Of a DNA stretch of 7,168 bases, positions 1 to 5,908 are shown one piece after another. Origin of the DNA: Cyclobacteriaceae bacterium (lineage in GTDB: Bacteria; Bacteroidota; Bacteroidia; Cytophagales; Cyclobacteriaceae); NCBI GenBank assembly GCA_028279155.1, contig JANQST010000201.1, positions 1-7,168 of the forward strand, given 5' to 3'. The number at the start of each line of letters is the position of its first letter. Position 1 is the first letter of the stretch. The notes under the pieces are model-generated. The model worked only from the letters and a program-made list of their open reading frames with translations. It did no database searches and was not told the DNA's origin. Both the position numbers and the translations under genes were made by a program.

Positions 1-287
1 TACTGAACTTCCGAAACAAAATTCTCAGCTAAATTTTCATTAACAATGCCATCGCTTGCTGCGAAAAAAGCCAACACATGTTTGATGAAATGTTTTTCAT
101 CATCGCTCATGGTATCAGACCAGTCTTTCAGATCCTGGCTAAGATCAATTTCTTCTGCGGTCCAGAAACTTGCTTCTGCTTTTTTATAGAATTGCCAGAT
201 GTCGTCATGTTGTATGGGGAATATTACGAACCGGTCTTTATTCTCTTTTAAGATTGGTTCTTCTAATTGTACAGGTGATTCGCTCAT
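1..287 (-). CDS. nrdB: Ribonucleoside-diphosphate reductase, small (beta) subunit, N-terminal part (cut by window edge)
   Basis: This is the radical-generating small subunit of class I ribonucleotide reductase. It pairs with the large subunit to reduce ribonucleoside diphosphates to deoxyribonucleotides in the cytoplasm. The first 95 codons are visible; the rest lies beyond the left edge. My own translation gives a start MSESPVQLEEPILKENKDRF, then the R2 signature SFWTAEEIDLSQD at residues 40-52 (conserved Trp at 42) and FFAASDGIVNENL at 74-86. In that segment Asp79 corresponds to the first iron ligand of the diiron-oxo family. The wording of both motifs is closest to the eukaryote-like R2 branch common in Bacteroidota. 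The start is the only ATG that fits before the conserved region. The gene is divergent from rplU across a 403-bp gap. A run close to a -7 element (TA, then TTTTTTG) lies just upstream but has one base too many, so no promoter is assigned. The radical Tyr and the other ligands are not visible. Confidence 0.93.
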   Translation of the reverse strand, partial: MSESPVQLEEPILKENKDRFVIFPIQHDDIWQFYKKAEASFWTAEEIDLSQDLKDWSDTMSDDEKHFIKHVLAFFAASDGIVNENLAENFVSEVQ

Positions 288-403
288 CTACTCTAGCTTT
301 TCTTTTTTTAAAAACAAAAAATACTCCCCTACCGCACTTTTTGCGCGTTTTTTAAAACTTTACCGTTAAGGGATACAGCCCCTGAAAAGTGGTTTAATTT
401 TTC

Positions 404-473
404 TGGCCGCTTGTCTACAAATCTGTTCAAAATGAGCCGAAATTCCAAGCGGTTATTACGGGTCAGAGACCGT
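404..473. repeat. Inverted repeat plus adjacent small hairpin, function unknown
   Basis: CCGCTTG at 407-413 is the exact reverse complement of CAAGCGG at 446-452, with a 32-nt interval. Read as plus-strand RNA, two G-U pairs and a U-A pair extend the stem outward to 404-413 with 446-455, giving ten pairs. A second hairpin follows at once at 458-473: ACG and GTC pair with GAC and CGT, leaving one bulged G and an AGA loop. The pair sits far upstream of the predicted rplU start point, so it is not in that leader. It could lie in a long nrdB leader, be a protein-binding site, or be a small RNA. Neither hairpin is followed by a T-run, so these are not classical terminators. Confidence 0.4.
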
Positions 474-633
474 GATTATCAAGTGCTAAATTCGATTCAT
501 AAATGATTGAAATAAAACAATTTAGGGAGTGGGTTTGTAATAAAAACTTGTATGATTTTAGCGAGATTTGGGGGTAAAAAAAAGATAAAAAAAAATCAAA
601 AAAGTTTTTATTCATTATTTCATGAGAACAGTG

Positions 634-664
634 TTTGAATATTAGATCCTAAAGCATATCTTTG
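634..664 (+). promoter_or_regulatory. Bacteroidota-type core promoter for rplU-rpmA
   Basis: TTTG at 634-637 and TATCTTTG at 657-664 are separated by 19 bp. Both match the known Bacteroidota housekeeping sigma consensus (-33 TTTG, -7 TAnnTTTG) exactly. Transcription would start at about 670-672, leaving an untranslated leader of roughly 20 nt before the rplU ATG at 691. That leader is A-rich with only a weak GAAGA element, as is usual in this phylum. It is too short for a structured autoregulatory leader. Confidence 0.75.
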
Positions 665-690
665 CAATCCTTTTTTCAAAAGAAGATAAA

Positions 691-1002
691 ATGTACGTTA
701 TAGTAGACATTGCGGGCAAGCAGTTTAAGGTTGAAAAAAACAAGTTTCTTTACGCTCCATTGCAAGATGCAAAGGAAGGATCAAAAGTGAATTTTGATAA
801 AGTATTGCTTGTTGATGATGCTGGTAAAGTGAAGGTTGGTGCACCTACCGTTAAAGGGGCAAAGGTTTCAGGTAAAATACTTGAACACGTGAAGGATGAC
901 AAAGTAGTGGTCTTCAAAAAGAAAAGAAGATAAGGCTACAAAGTAAAGAACGGCCACAGGCAGCAGTTCTCTAAAATTTTGATAGAAGACATAAAAGGAT
1001 AA
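691..1002 (+). CDS. rplU: 50S ribosomal protein L21, with an in-frame stop at codon 81
   Basis: L21 is a large-subunit protein that binds 23S rRNA. The N-terminal part is a normal L21: MYVIVDIAGKQFKVEKNK opening and the VGAPTVKGAKVSGKILEHVKDDK core, ending with VVVFKKKRR at residues 72-80. Codon 81 is TAA (931-933). Continuing in the same frame gives GYKVKNGHRQQF and a short tail to residue 103, then a TAA at 1000-1002, 6 nt before rpmA. GY-x-x-x-x-GHRQ is the canonical L21 C-terminus, and 103 residues is the usual family length. The missing residue is Lys in relatives (AAA or AAG), so one A-to-T change at 931 explains it. As written, the product would be 80 residues without the conserved basic tail. 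The options are a sequencing error, a very recent nonsense mutation or stop readthrough; I favour error or a recent mutation. If the stop is taken literally the coding part is 691-933. Confidence 0.9.
931..933 (+). other. rplU: In-frame TAA inside rplU
   Basis: This TAA stands between KKKRR and GYKVKNGHRQ, where the L21 family normally has a lysine. The frame is intact on both sides, so this is a substitution and not a frameshift. No selenocysteine, pyrrolysine or known readthrough context was recognised. Confidence 0.9.
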
Positions 1003-1008
1003 GATCTC

Positions 1009-1269
1009 ATGGCACACAAGAAAGGAGCCGGTAGTTCCAATAACGGTAGAGAATCAGAAAGTAAACGACTTGGCGTAAAAATTTACGGAGGTCAGAAAGT
1101 AATTGCAGGAAATATCATTGTCCGGCAAAGAGGAACAAAGCACCATCCGGGTAATAACGTAGGCCTTGGAAAGGATCACACTATTTTTGCCTTGACTGAC
1201 GGTGTTGTAAGATTTCAAAAAGGATACAAGAACAGATCGTTTATTCACGTAGAACCTTCCGCTGAATAA
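1009..1269 (+). CDS. rpmA: 50S ribosomal protein L27
   Basis: L27 is a large-subunit protein whose N-terminal tail reaches the peptidyl-transferase centre and helps position tRNA. The 86 residues match the family throughout: MAHKKGAGSSNNGRESESKR at the start, then LGVKIYGGQKVIAGNIIVRQ and RGTKHHPGNNVGLGKDHTIF, ending in a basic segment followed by FIHVEPSAE. The protein begins directly with MAHKKG, so it lacks the cleavable N-terminal extension found in Firmicutes L27. The start lies 6 nt after the distal rplU stop in the classic rplU-rpmA pair, and both are presumably made from the promoter at 634-664. A strong terminator follows 20 nt after the stop. Confidence 0.97.
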   Translation: MAHKKGAGSSNNGRESESKRLGVKIYGGQKVIAGNIIVRQRGTKHHPGNNVGLGKDHTIFALTDGVVRFQKGYKNRSFIHVEPSAE

Positions 1270-1289
1270 GTAATAAAGTTATCGATATA

Positions 1290-1317
1290 AAAAAAGGGGT
1301 TGTATAACCCCTTTTTT
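1290..1317. terminator. Bidirectional intrinsic terminator
   Basis: GGGGTT at 1296-1301 and AACCCC at 1306-1311 form a perfect stem around a 4-nt GTAT loop. Six A precede the stem (1290-1295) and six T follow it (1312-1317), so the same sequence works as a stem plus U-run on both strands. It lies between the convergent rpmA (plus, ends 1269) and the HNH gene (minus, ends 1341) and most likely ends both transcripts. Confidence 0.92.
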
Positions 1318-1340
1318 ATTTGATCTCACTCAAAGTTTCG

Positions 1341-1832
1341 TTAAGCTTTTGCAGCTTTTTTCCTGGGTCTTCCCGGAAGAACTGTTCCAGGCTTAAACCC
1401 ATTGGAATATCTCTTCTTACGAGTCTTCCAGACTTTGAAGTTGTTCTTGTTGCCAACTTCAAATTGCCATTTCATGTGCTCGGACTTTGTCATCCACTGA
1501 AGATTCTCGAAGTAATTGTTTCTTGGATTGTTATCCTTGTGAACAATCATTGTCTTCGACTTATCCTTCGTAGGTACAAAGCATTTTGCTGTCTCCTTGT
1601 GTGGGTAGACAGTTCTTCGCTTTTTATTGTCGTCAATCAAGTCAAGGAAATAACACTTACAGATCTTATTCCATCTTTGGCGCATTATTTTCCCACGAAG
1701 TTTCATGTGGGTTTTGCTCCCTTTGTGCCAAACTTTCCTTGTTTTACTTCTGATTTTACCTCTGTTGGATATCTCGTAGTTGGAAAATCCTTTGATCGAG
1801 CCCCACTCTTCGTCTTTTTTCTGGTCTGCCAT
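1341..1832 (-). CDS. NUMOD4 and HNH domain endonuclease-like protein
   Basis: This 163-residue basic protein resembles free-standing HNH nucleases of the homing-endonuclease type. Residues about 9-50 fit a NUMOD4 motif (EEWGSIKGFSNYEISNRGKI), a segment usually linked to DNA recognition. Residues about 75-122 fit an HNH_3-like domain: PHKETAKCF with His78, then VHKDNN at 97-102, a conserved NN pair at 105-106, and ENLQWMTKSEH at 109-119. The C-terminus carries PGRPRKK at 153-159, an AT-hook-like GRP core in a lysine-rich tail. No intron, intein or host gene is visible around it, so it is not an obvious intron-borne enzyme. It lies 118 bp downstream of crtZ on the same strand and could be read through from the crt operon, ending at the 1290-1317 terminator. 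Its substrate and role cannot be told from sequence, and nuclease activity is inferred from the family. Confidence 0.75.
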   Translation of the reverse strand: MADQKKDEEWGSIKGFSNYEISNRGKIRSKTRKVWHKGSKTHMKLRGKIMRQRWNKICKCYFLDLIDDNKKRRTVYPHKETAKCFVPTKDKSKTMIVHKDNNPRNNYFENLQWMTKSEHMKWQFEVGNKNNFKVWKTRKKRYSNGFKPGTVLPGRPRKKAAKA

Positions 1833-1950
1833 ACGTTTGCTTGTTTTTGTCGGTTAATCTTAACAAGCCAGCTCTTAATGATTTCCGAAATTACCAATTT
1901 TTGATTTCAATTCTTAGGATTGACTTCAAAAATTATGAGAAACGGTTTAC

Positions 1951-2397
1951 TTATTTCGAATATTTTTTTGACGCATACAGGAATCCAAATGATTCACCAT
2001 CTTCTTTTGTATGCTTCTCGTGATGGACATAATGTGCATTCATGATTCGCTTCATGTATTTGCTTCTTGCCTTGAATGGAATCTTGATTCTACGGTGTAC
2101 GATGATGTCATGAAAGATGAAATAGAACACACCGTAGCAGAAAATTCCGATCCCGATATACATCAGCCAATTCAATTGGGAACTGCCATAGCCCAGGTAA
2201 ATGCAAACAATGGAAGGTATACTAAATACCACGGCGAACAGATCATTCATCTCAAGGGCATGCCCATGAACTTTGTGGTGAGATCTATGCCAGCTCCATA
2301 GAAATCCATGCATAATATATTTATGCGTGAACCAAGCTACTCCCTCCATGAAAAAGAAGGTGACGATCACTAATAGGATATTAATTGCAATTGTCAT
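1951..2397 (-). CDS. crtZ: Beta-carotene hydroxylase, fatty acid hydroxylase superfamily
   Basis: CrtZ is a membrane diiron hydroxylase that adds hydroxyl groups to the beta-ionone rings of beta-carotene, giving cryptoxanthin and then zeaxanthin. The 148 residues carry the full set of histidine clusters: H25-x4-H30, H37-x2-H40-H41, H96-x4-H101 and H122-x2-H125-H126. The last falls in NAHYVHHEKH. Hydrophobic segments at about 3-22 and 55-100 are interrupted by short polar loops, as expected for an integral membrane enzyme with cytoplasmic iron ligands. Length fits the short bacterial CrtZ family. The ATG overlaps the stop of the lycopene cyclase gene as ATGA (2394-2397), indicating translational coupling. 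It is the last crt gene of the operon. No ketolase (crtW) follows, so zeaxanthin is the predicted end product of the visible genes. Confidence 0.93.
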   Translation of the reverse strand: MTIAINILLVIVTFFFMEGVAWFTHKYIMHGFLWSWHRSHHKVHGHALEMNDLFAVVFSIPSIVCIYLGYGSSQLNWLMYIGIGIFCYGVFYFIFHDIIVHRRIKIPFKARSKYMKRIMNAHYVHHEKHTKEDGESFGFLYASKKYSK

Positions 2398-3080
2398 TTT
2401 GCAAATTTCGTTTTAAAAAATTCATAATAACTGATATTCATCAGCAAAAGCAATAATGAATACATCGTGTCTTCAATCGGTATTGTAAATAACCTAACAC
2501 CAAAGTTCTCCGCATTGTTGTACCAAACAACTTGTTCTTCTATGAAGGAACCTGTCAGAATTCCGTTTACTACAAAAAATGGTATCAAGTGATACAAGTA
2601 GGCTATCCAGAATTTGGAAAGCCAAGCTGGGTTTTTATAGCCGATAAAAATCAGGAGTATTCCCGTAAAAAGAAAATTCCAAAAGGTGTAGCTACGTGAT
2701 GTGTTAATTAGGGCCAGGATTAAAAGAATACCACCGAGTGTGTAGGTGAACGCCCTAATGTTTTTGTAAGCTTTATTTCCTGGTAGGAAATACCCAACAC
2801 ATTCATAGATGAAAACACAACTGAAAGGGATGATGACAAAGAACAGAATTTCCTCCAAAGGAAGGCTTCCAATTTTTAAACCAGTGATATAGGTATCATT
2901 AAATCCCCAAACGTCTCTTTGTGTGAACAATTCATCCCATATCAAAAAGAACAAAGCAGTTAGAATGATTGCAGGGAATAGGTATTTCCATTTTTTATAA
3001 TAGGTCACTCGTTTCTCAAATGACCATGCCAGCGGAAAAAGGACTGAGCCACCCAGCAATATGAAATAGAGCCACTGCAT
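2394..3080 (-). CDS. crtY: Lycopene cyclase, fused CrtYc-CrtYd membrane type
   Basis: This enzyme cyclises both ends of lycopene to give beta-carotene. It belongs to the membrane cyclase family with two homologous halves (CrtYc and CrtYd in actinobacteria, CarR in fungi), fused here, and not to the flavin-binding plant/proteobacterial CrtY family. I start it at the ATG at 3080, giving 228 residues (MQWLYFILLGG...), because the stop of crtB overlaps this ATG as TGATG. An upstream in-frame ATG at 3116 would add 12 polar residues wholly inside crtB and looks spurious. The first half has FFLIWDELFTQRDVWGFND at about 44-62 and the PLEE motif at 74-77. The second half has the matching IPIEDTMY at 200-207. 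Six or seven hydrophobic segments are visible. It sits between crtB and crtZ, matching the reaction order. The symbol is used loosely; crtYcd would be more exact. Confidence 0.92.
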   Translation of the reverse strand: MQWLYFILLGGSVLFPLAWSFEKRVTYYKKWKYLFPAIILTALFFLIWDELFTQRDVWGFNDTYITGLKIGSLPLEEILFFVIIPFSCVFIYECVGYFLPGNKAYKNIRAFTYTLGGILLILALINTSRSYTFWNFLFTGILLIFIGYKNPAWLSKFWIAYLYHLIPFFVVNGILTGSFIEEQVVWYNNAENFGVRLFTIPIEDTMYSLLLLLMNISYYEFFKTKFAK

Positions 3081-3919
3081 CAAACAATCATATTGAGCTT
3101 GTGAAGGAAGTAACAACGAATCAAAAGCAATAACTTATTAAGGTCGGGAACCCGAATCCGTTCGGTCTTGATTCGTGTATGAGACAGGCCAGTAATTTTC
3201 TTGAAAAGAGCTGTGTAATAAATGTATGCGAGGTAAACCCCAGCTCGTGCATCTTTTGGTAATGCTTTGATTCCAATCAGGGAAGCTTTAAAGTCTGCTT
3301 TAATATCTTTTTCAATTGCTTTTTTGTCTTCGCTGGTGAAATTGTTAAAATCGACATCCGGGAAGTAGACACGACCTCTTTCGTCGAAATCACTTTTGAT
3401 GTCCCTTAAAAAATTCACTTTCTGAAAAGCAGATCCAAGATGTCTTGCTGGAGTGAGTAGTTTTTGATATTCAGCTTCATCTCCATCACAAAAAACTTTG
3501 AGACACATCAGTCCTACCACTTCAGCACTACCATATATATAGGTCTTGTAATCTTCATCTTTGTAGGATTTTTTATCGAGATCCATTTCCATGCTATATA
3601 AGAAGGCATCAATAAGCTTGGTATCGATTTGGTATTCGTTCACTATTTGTTGGAAGGAATGTAGTACTGGGTTCAAGCTAATCTTTTCCTCAATTGCCTG
3701 GTAGGTGTCAGCTTTGAATCTCTTGAGCAAGTCTTGTTTGTCGTGATCATGGAAAGTATCCACGATCTCATCTGCATATCGAACGAACCCATAGATGGCA
3801 TAAATTGGACCGTGATATTTTTTGTTCAACGTTCTAATACCGAGGGAAAAGGAAGTACTATACGCTTTAGTGATGAGTTCACTGCAATCGAAAGCTGTTC
3901 TGGAAAATAGATCCATCAT
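3080..3919 (-). CDS. crtB: Phytoene synthase
   Basis: CrtB joins two geranylgeranyl diphosphate molecules head to head to give phytoene, the first committed carotenoid step, at the membrane surface. The 279 residues match the squalene/phytoene synthase family. They include YSTSFS at 20-25, the first aspartate-rich motif D50-EIV-D54, GSAEVVGLM at 130-138, and QKVNFLRD leading into the second motif D173-IKS-D177. Both motifs bind the magnesium-diphosphate of the substrate. RVYFPD at 183-188 is also typical. The protein opens with two adjacent methionines: the first overlaps the crtI stop as ATGA (3916-3919), the second as TGATG, so either could be used. The gene is coupled to crtI upstream and to the cyclase downstream by a 1-nt overlap. 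Squalene synthase is the main alternative in the family, but the position beside crtI and crtY settles it. No crtE for substrate supply is in the window. Confidence 0.95.
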   Translation of the reverse strand: MMDLFSRTAFDCSELITKAYSTSFSLGIRTLNKKYHGPIYAIYGFVRYADEIVDTFHDHDKQDLLKRFKADTYQAIEEKISLNPVLHSFQQIVNEYQIDTKLIDAFLYSMEMDLDKKSYKDEDYKTYIYGSAEVVGLMCLKVFCDGDEAEYQKLLTPARHLGSAFQKVNFLRDIKSDFDERGRVYFPDVDFNNFTSEDKKAIEKDIKADFKASLIGIKALPKDARAGVYLAYIYYTALFKKITGLSHTRIKTERIRVPDLNKLLLLIRCYFLHKLNMIV

Positions 3920-5415
3920 TTCGGGTCAAAATTAGAAAAATCCTTCGCTATTTCTTTTGCAACGACTTCACCGGAAATCAGGGAAGGTGGTACACCAGGG
4001 CCGGGCACAGTCAATTGTCCGGTATAGTACAAGTTTTTCAGTTTCCTGTTTTTCAATGAAGGCTTGAGAATTGCTGTTTGTCTTAAGGTATTTGCTAAGC
4101 CGTAAGCATTTCCTTTGAATGAATTGTAATCAGAGATGAAGTCATTATGTGCATAGCTTCGTTTTGCAACAATGTGATCTCGAATATTTTCTCCGGTAAA
4201 ATCTTCAAGCTTGTCCATAATAAGTTGAAAGTACTTTTCCCTGATTTCTTCCATATCCTCAATATCAGGAGCAACGGGAATCAAGATCACCAGATTTTCT
4301 TTTCCTTCAGGAGCGACACTCTTATCCGTTTTGGTTGTAGCAGAAACATATAACAATGGCTTGGAAGGCCACTGCGGCTTTTCATAGATCTCAGAAGAGT
4401 GAACTGAAAAATCTTCATCAAAGAAGAGTGTATGGTGCTGAAGGTTTGGTAATTCTTTATCTACACCCAAATAGAAAAGGAGCGAAGAGGGTGCCAATGT
4501 TCTGGATTCCCAATAGCTCTTGGAATAGTTCTGAAATTCAGACGGAAGAATGTTTTGGTCTATATGGTGATAATCAGCACTTGCCACGATCACATCCGCT
4601 TCGAATTGACCATCATCCGTATTGACAACATTGATTTCTCTATTCTTGATTGAAAAGGAAGTAACGTTCTGATTGTATTGGATGTCCACACCAAGTTCTG
4701 ATGCCAATGCTACCATGCCTTTAACTACGGAGTGCATTCCGCCTTTTGGATACCATGTACCTAAGACAACATCAGAATAGTTCATCAGTGTATATAGGGC
4801 TGGAGTGTTTTCAGCGGTTGCGCCAAGAAATAGAATAGGAAATTCCATTAGCTGGATCAGACGTTCGTCTTTGAAGTGTTTACGGACATGCTTGGCGATT
4901 GAAGTAAACACATCCATTTTCAATAAACCTAGTAACAACTTGAAGTCAATGAATTCGGTAAGGGAACGACTGGGTTTGTAAACCAGTTTTTTTACTCCAA
5001 CATCGTATTTGAATTTGGCCTGCTTAAGAAATTTTCTAAGCTTCTTGCTACTTCCCGCTTCAACACTTTCAAACAATTTTTCAATCTCTTCCATAGAAGC
5101 AGGGATGTCCCAAACATCCTCTCTGAATTTTACCCGGTAGGATGGATCTAATCGCTCGAGATCATAATAGTCTGAAGCCTCTTTTTCGAAAGTATTGAAG
5201 AATCGGTCAAACACATCAGGCATCCAATACCAGGAAGGCCCCATATCCCAGGTGAACCCATTCTCAGAATAGGACCTTGCTCTTCCGCCTGGCTGATCGT
5301 TCTTTTCTAGCAGCGTTACCTTGAATCCACTTTTTGCCAAATGACACGCACAAGAAAGGCCGGAAAATCCGGCCCCTATTACAACTACTTGACAATAGGA
5401 ATCTTTAGTATGCAT
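3916..5415 (-). CDS. crtI: Phytoene desaturase, CrtI type
   Basis: CrtI is an FAD-dependent desaturase that takes phytoene through several dehydrogenations, normally to all-trans lycopene. The 499-residue length is usual. The N-terminal dinucleotide-binding fold is complete: VVVIGAGFSGLSCACHLA with G14, G16 and G19, an acidic E37 at the end of the second strand, and QPGGRARSY at 41-49. Next come DMGPSWYWMP at 57-66 and GGMHSVVKGM at 225-234. The C-terminus has the bacterial desaturase signature NLYYTGQLTVPGPGVPPSLI at 461-480. The start overlaps the end of the sigma-factor gene by 11 nt (5405-5415), and the stop overlaps crtB by 4 nt, so the gene is embedded in the operon. The number of desaturation steps cannot be read from sequence, but a downstream lycopene cyclase implies lycopene as product. 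A CrtD-like desaturase is less likely because no second crtI is nearby. Confidence 0.95.
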   Translation of the reverse strand: MHTKDSYCQVVVIGAGFSGLSCACHLAKSGFKVTLLEKNDQPGGRARSYSENGFTWDMGPSWYWMPDVFDRFFNTFEKEASDYYDLERLDPSYRVKFREDVWDIPASMEEIEKLFESVEAGSSKKLRKFLKQAKFKYDVGVKKLVYKPSRSLTEFIDFKLLLGLLKMDVFTSIAKHVRKHFKDERLIQLMEFPILFLGATAENTPALYTLMNYSDVVLGTWYPKGGMHSVVKGMVALASELGVDIQYNQNVTSFSIKNREINVVNTDDGQFEADVIVASADYHHIDQNILPSEFQNYSKSYWESRTLAPSSLLFYLGVDKELPNLQHHTLFFDEDFSVHSSEIYEKPQWPSKPLLYVSATTKTDKSVAPEGKENLVILIPVAPDIEDMEEIREKYFQLIMDKLEDFTGENIRDHIVAKRSYAHNDFISDYNSFKGNAYGLANTLRQTAILKPSLKNRKLKNLYYTGQLTVPGPGVPPSLISGEVVAKEIAKDFSNFDPK

Positions 5416-5908
5416 AAACGGTCAAAGCATCCTTGAGCTCTTTTCTCGCAATATGAATCCTGTTTTTTACAGTTCCAATTGGAATGCTCAAGCGCTTTGC
5501 AATTTCGTGATATTTGAATCCTTCGAAGTATAATTTGAATGGAATCTTATAAATATCTTTCAATTCGTTTAGTGCAGCTTGAATGTCTTTATGAATGAAG
5601 TTGCCATGCGCGTTGTTTTCTACTACAGCACTGTGGTTGATGAAATGACTGTTTTCGGTTGTATCAATGAATGTATTTCTTCTCACCATCCGTTGATAAT
5701 TAGTGATGAATGTATTTCTCATGATCGTATACATCCACGCTTTTAAATTGGTGCCTTCCTCGAATTTTGTCCTGTTGGTATAGGCTTTGAAAAAGGTTTC
5801 CTGCAAAAGGTCATTTGCATCTTCTGAATCCCTGGTCAATTTAAGGGCATAAGGCTTCAAAGATCCTGTCAATGATTCGATTCGATATCCAAACTCTAGA
5901 GCAGTCAT
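5405..5908 (-). CDS. ECF-type RNA polymerase sigma factor heading the carotenoid operon
   Basis: This 167-residue protein is a sigma-70 family factor with only regions 2 and 4, the ECF layout. Region 2 spans about 10-78. DSEDANDLLQETFFKAY at 27-43 is the 2.2 core-binding helix, and LKAWMYTIMRNTFITNYQR at 55-73 covers the promoter-melting and -10 recognition part. Region 4 spans about 105-162, with the helix-turn-helix YHEIAKRLSIPIGTVKNRIH at 133-152. No membrane-spanning or anti-sigma gene is next to it. It overlaps crtI by 11 nt, so it is made from the same transcript as the pigment enzymes. By analogy with Streptomyces LitS and Myxococcus CarQ, it probably amplifies crt transcription once its own repression is lifted. 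Its target promoter cannot be identified from this window. Family call is secure; the carotenoid role is inferred from context. Confidence 0.9.
   Translation of the reverse strand: MTALEFGYRIESLTGSLKPYALKLTRDSEDANDLLQETFFKAYTNRTKFEEGTNLKAWMYTIMRNTFITNYQRMVRRNTFIDTTENSHFINHSAVVENNAHGNFIHKDIQAALNELKDIYKIPFKLYFEGFKYHEIAKRLSIPIGTVKNRIHIARKELKDALTVYAY

Larger units (their letters stand above)
288..690. other. Non-coding region between nrdB and rplU
   Basis: This is a 403-bp AT-rich gap between two divergent genes. It contains no convincing coding frame; the short plus-strand frame at 170-355 is mostly the shadow of nrdB. Contents that can be named are the rplU promoter at 634-664, an inverted repeat at 404-455 followed by a small hairpin at 458-473, a minor repeat CGCA/TGCG at 333-345, and a long A-rich run near 575-600. 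No tRNA, known riboswitch or CRISPR repeat was recognised on either strand. Confidence 0.7.

Noticed and set aside
315..323. Possible -7 box for nrdB on the minus strand
   Set aside because: The element has one base too many between TA and TTTG, and no -33 TTTG is present at proper spacing.
934..1002. A frameshift as the cause of the short L21
   Set aside because: The conserved tail is in the same frame as the upstream part, so only a substitution to a stop codon is needed.
1703..1897. A 64-residue minus-strand frame overlapping the start of the HNH gene
   Set aside because: It lies out of frame with the HNH gene, shows no motif and runs only a short way upstream; probably chance.
1320..1904. 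A 194-residue plus-strand frame opposite the HNH gene
   Set aside because: It is antisense to a frame with recognisable NUMOD4 and HNH motifs, has no family signature and an odd Phe/Leu/Ser-rich composition typical of a shadow frame.
1833..1950. Terminator or separate promoter between crtZ and the HNH gene
   Set aside because: Only weak short stems without a T-run and imperfect -7-like strings (TAATTTTTG, TAATTTCG) without a spaced -33 box were found.
2011..2301. A 96-residue plus-strand frame inside crtZ
   Set aside because: It is antisense to the histidine-cluster frame of crtZ and has no recognisable content.
3081..3116. Longer 240-residue form of the lycopene cyclase starting at 3116
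   Set aside because: The 12 extra residues are polar, lie wholly within crtB, and the ATG at 3080 forms a TGATG junction like the other operon junctions.
4147..4625. Two plus-strand frames of 68 and 89 residues inside crtI
   Set aside because: Both are antisense shadows of a full-length desaturase with intact motifs.
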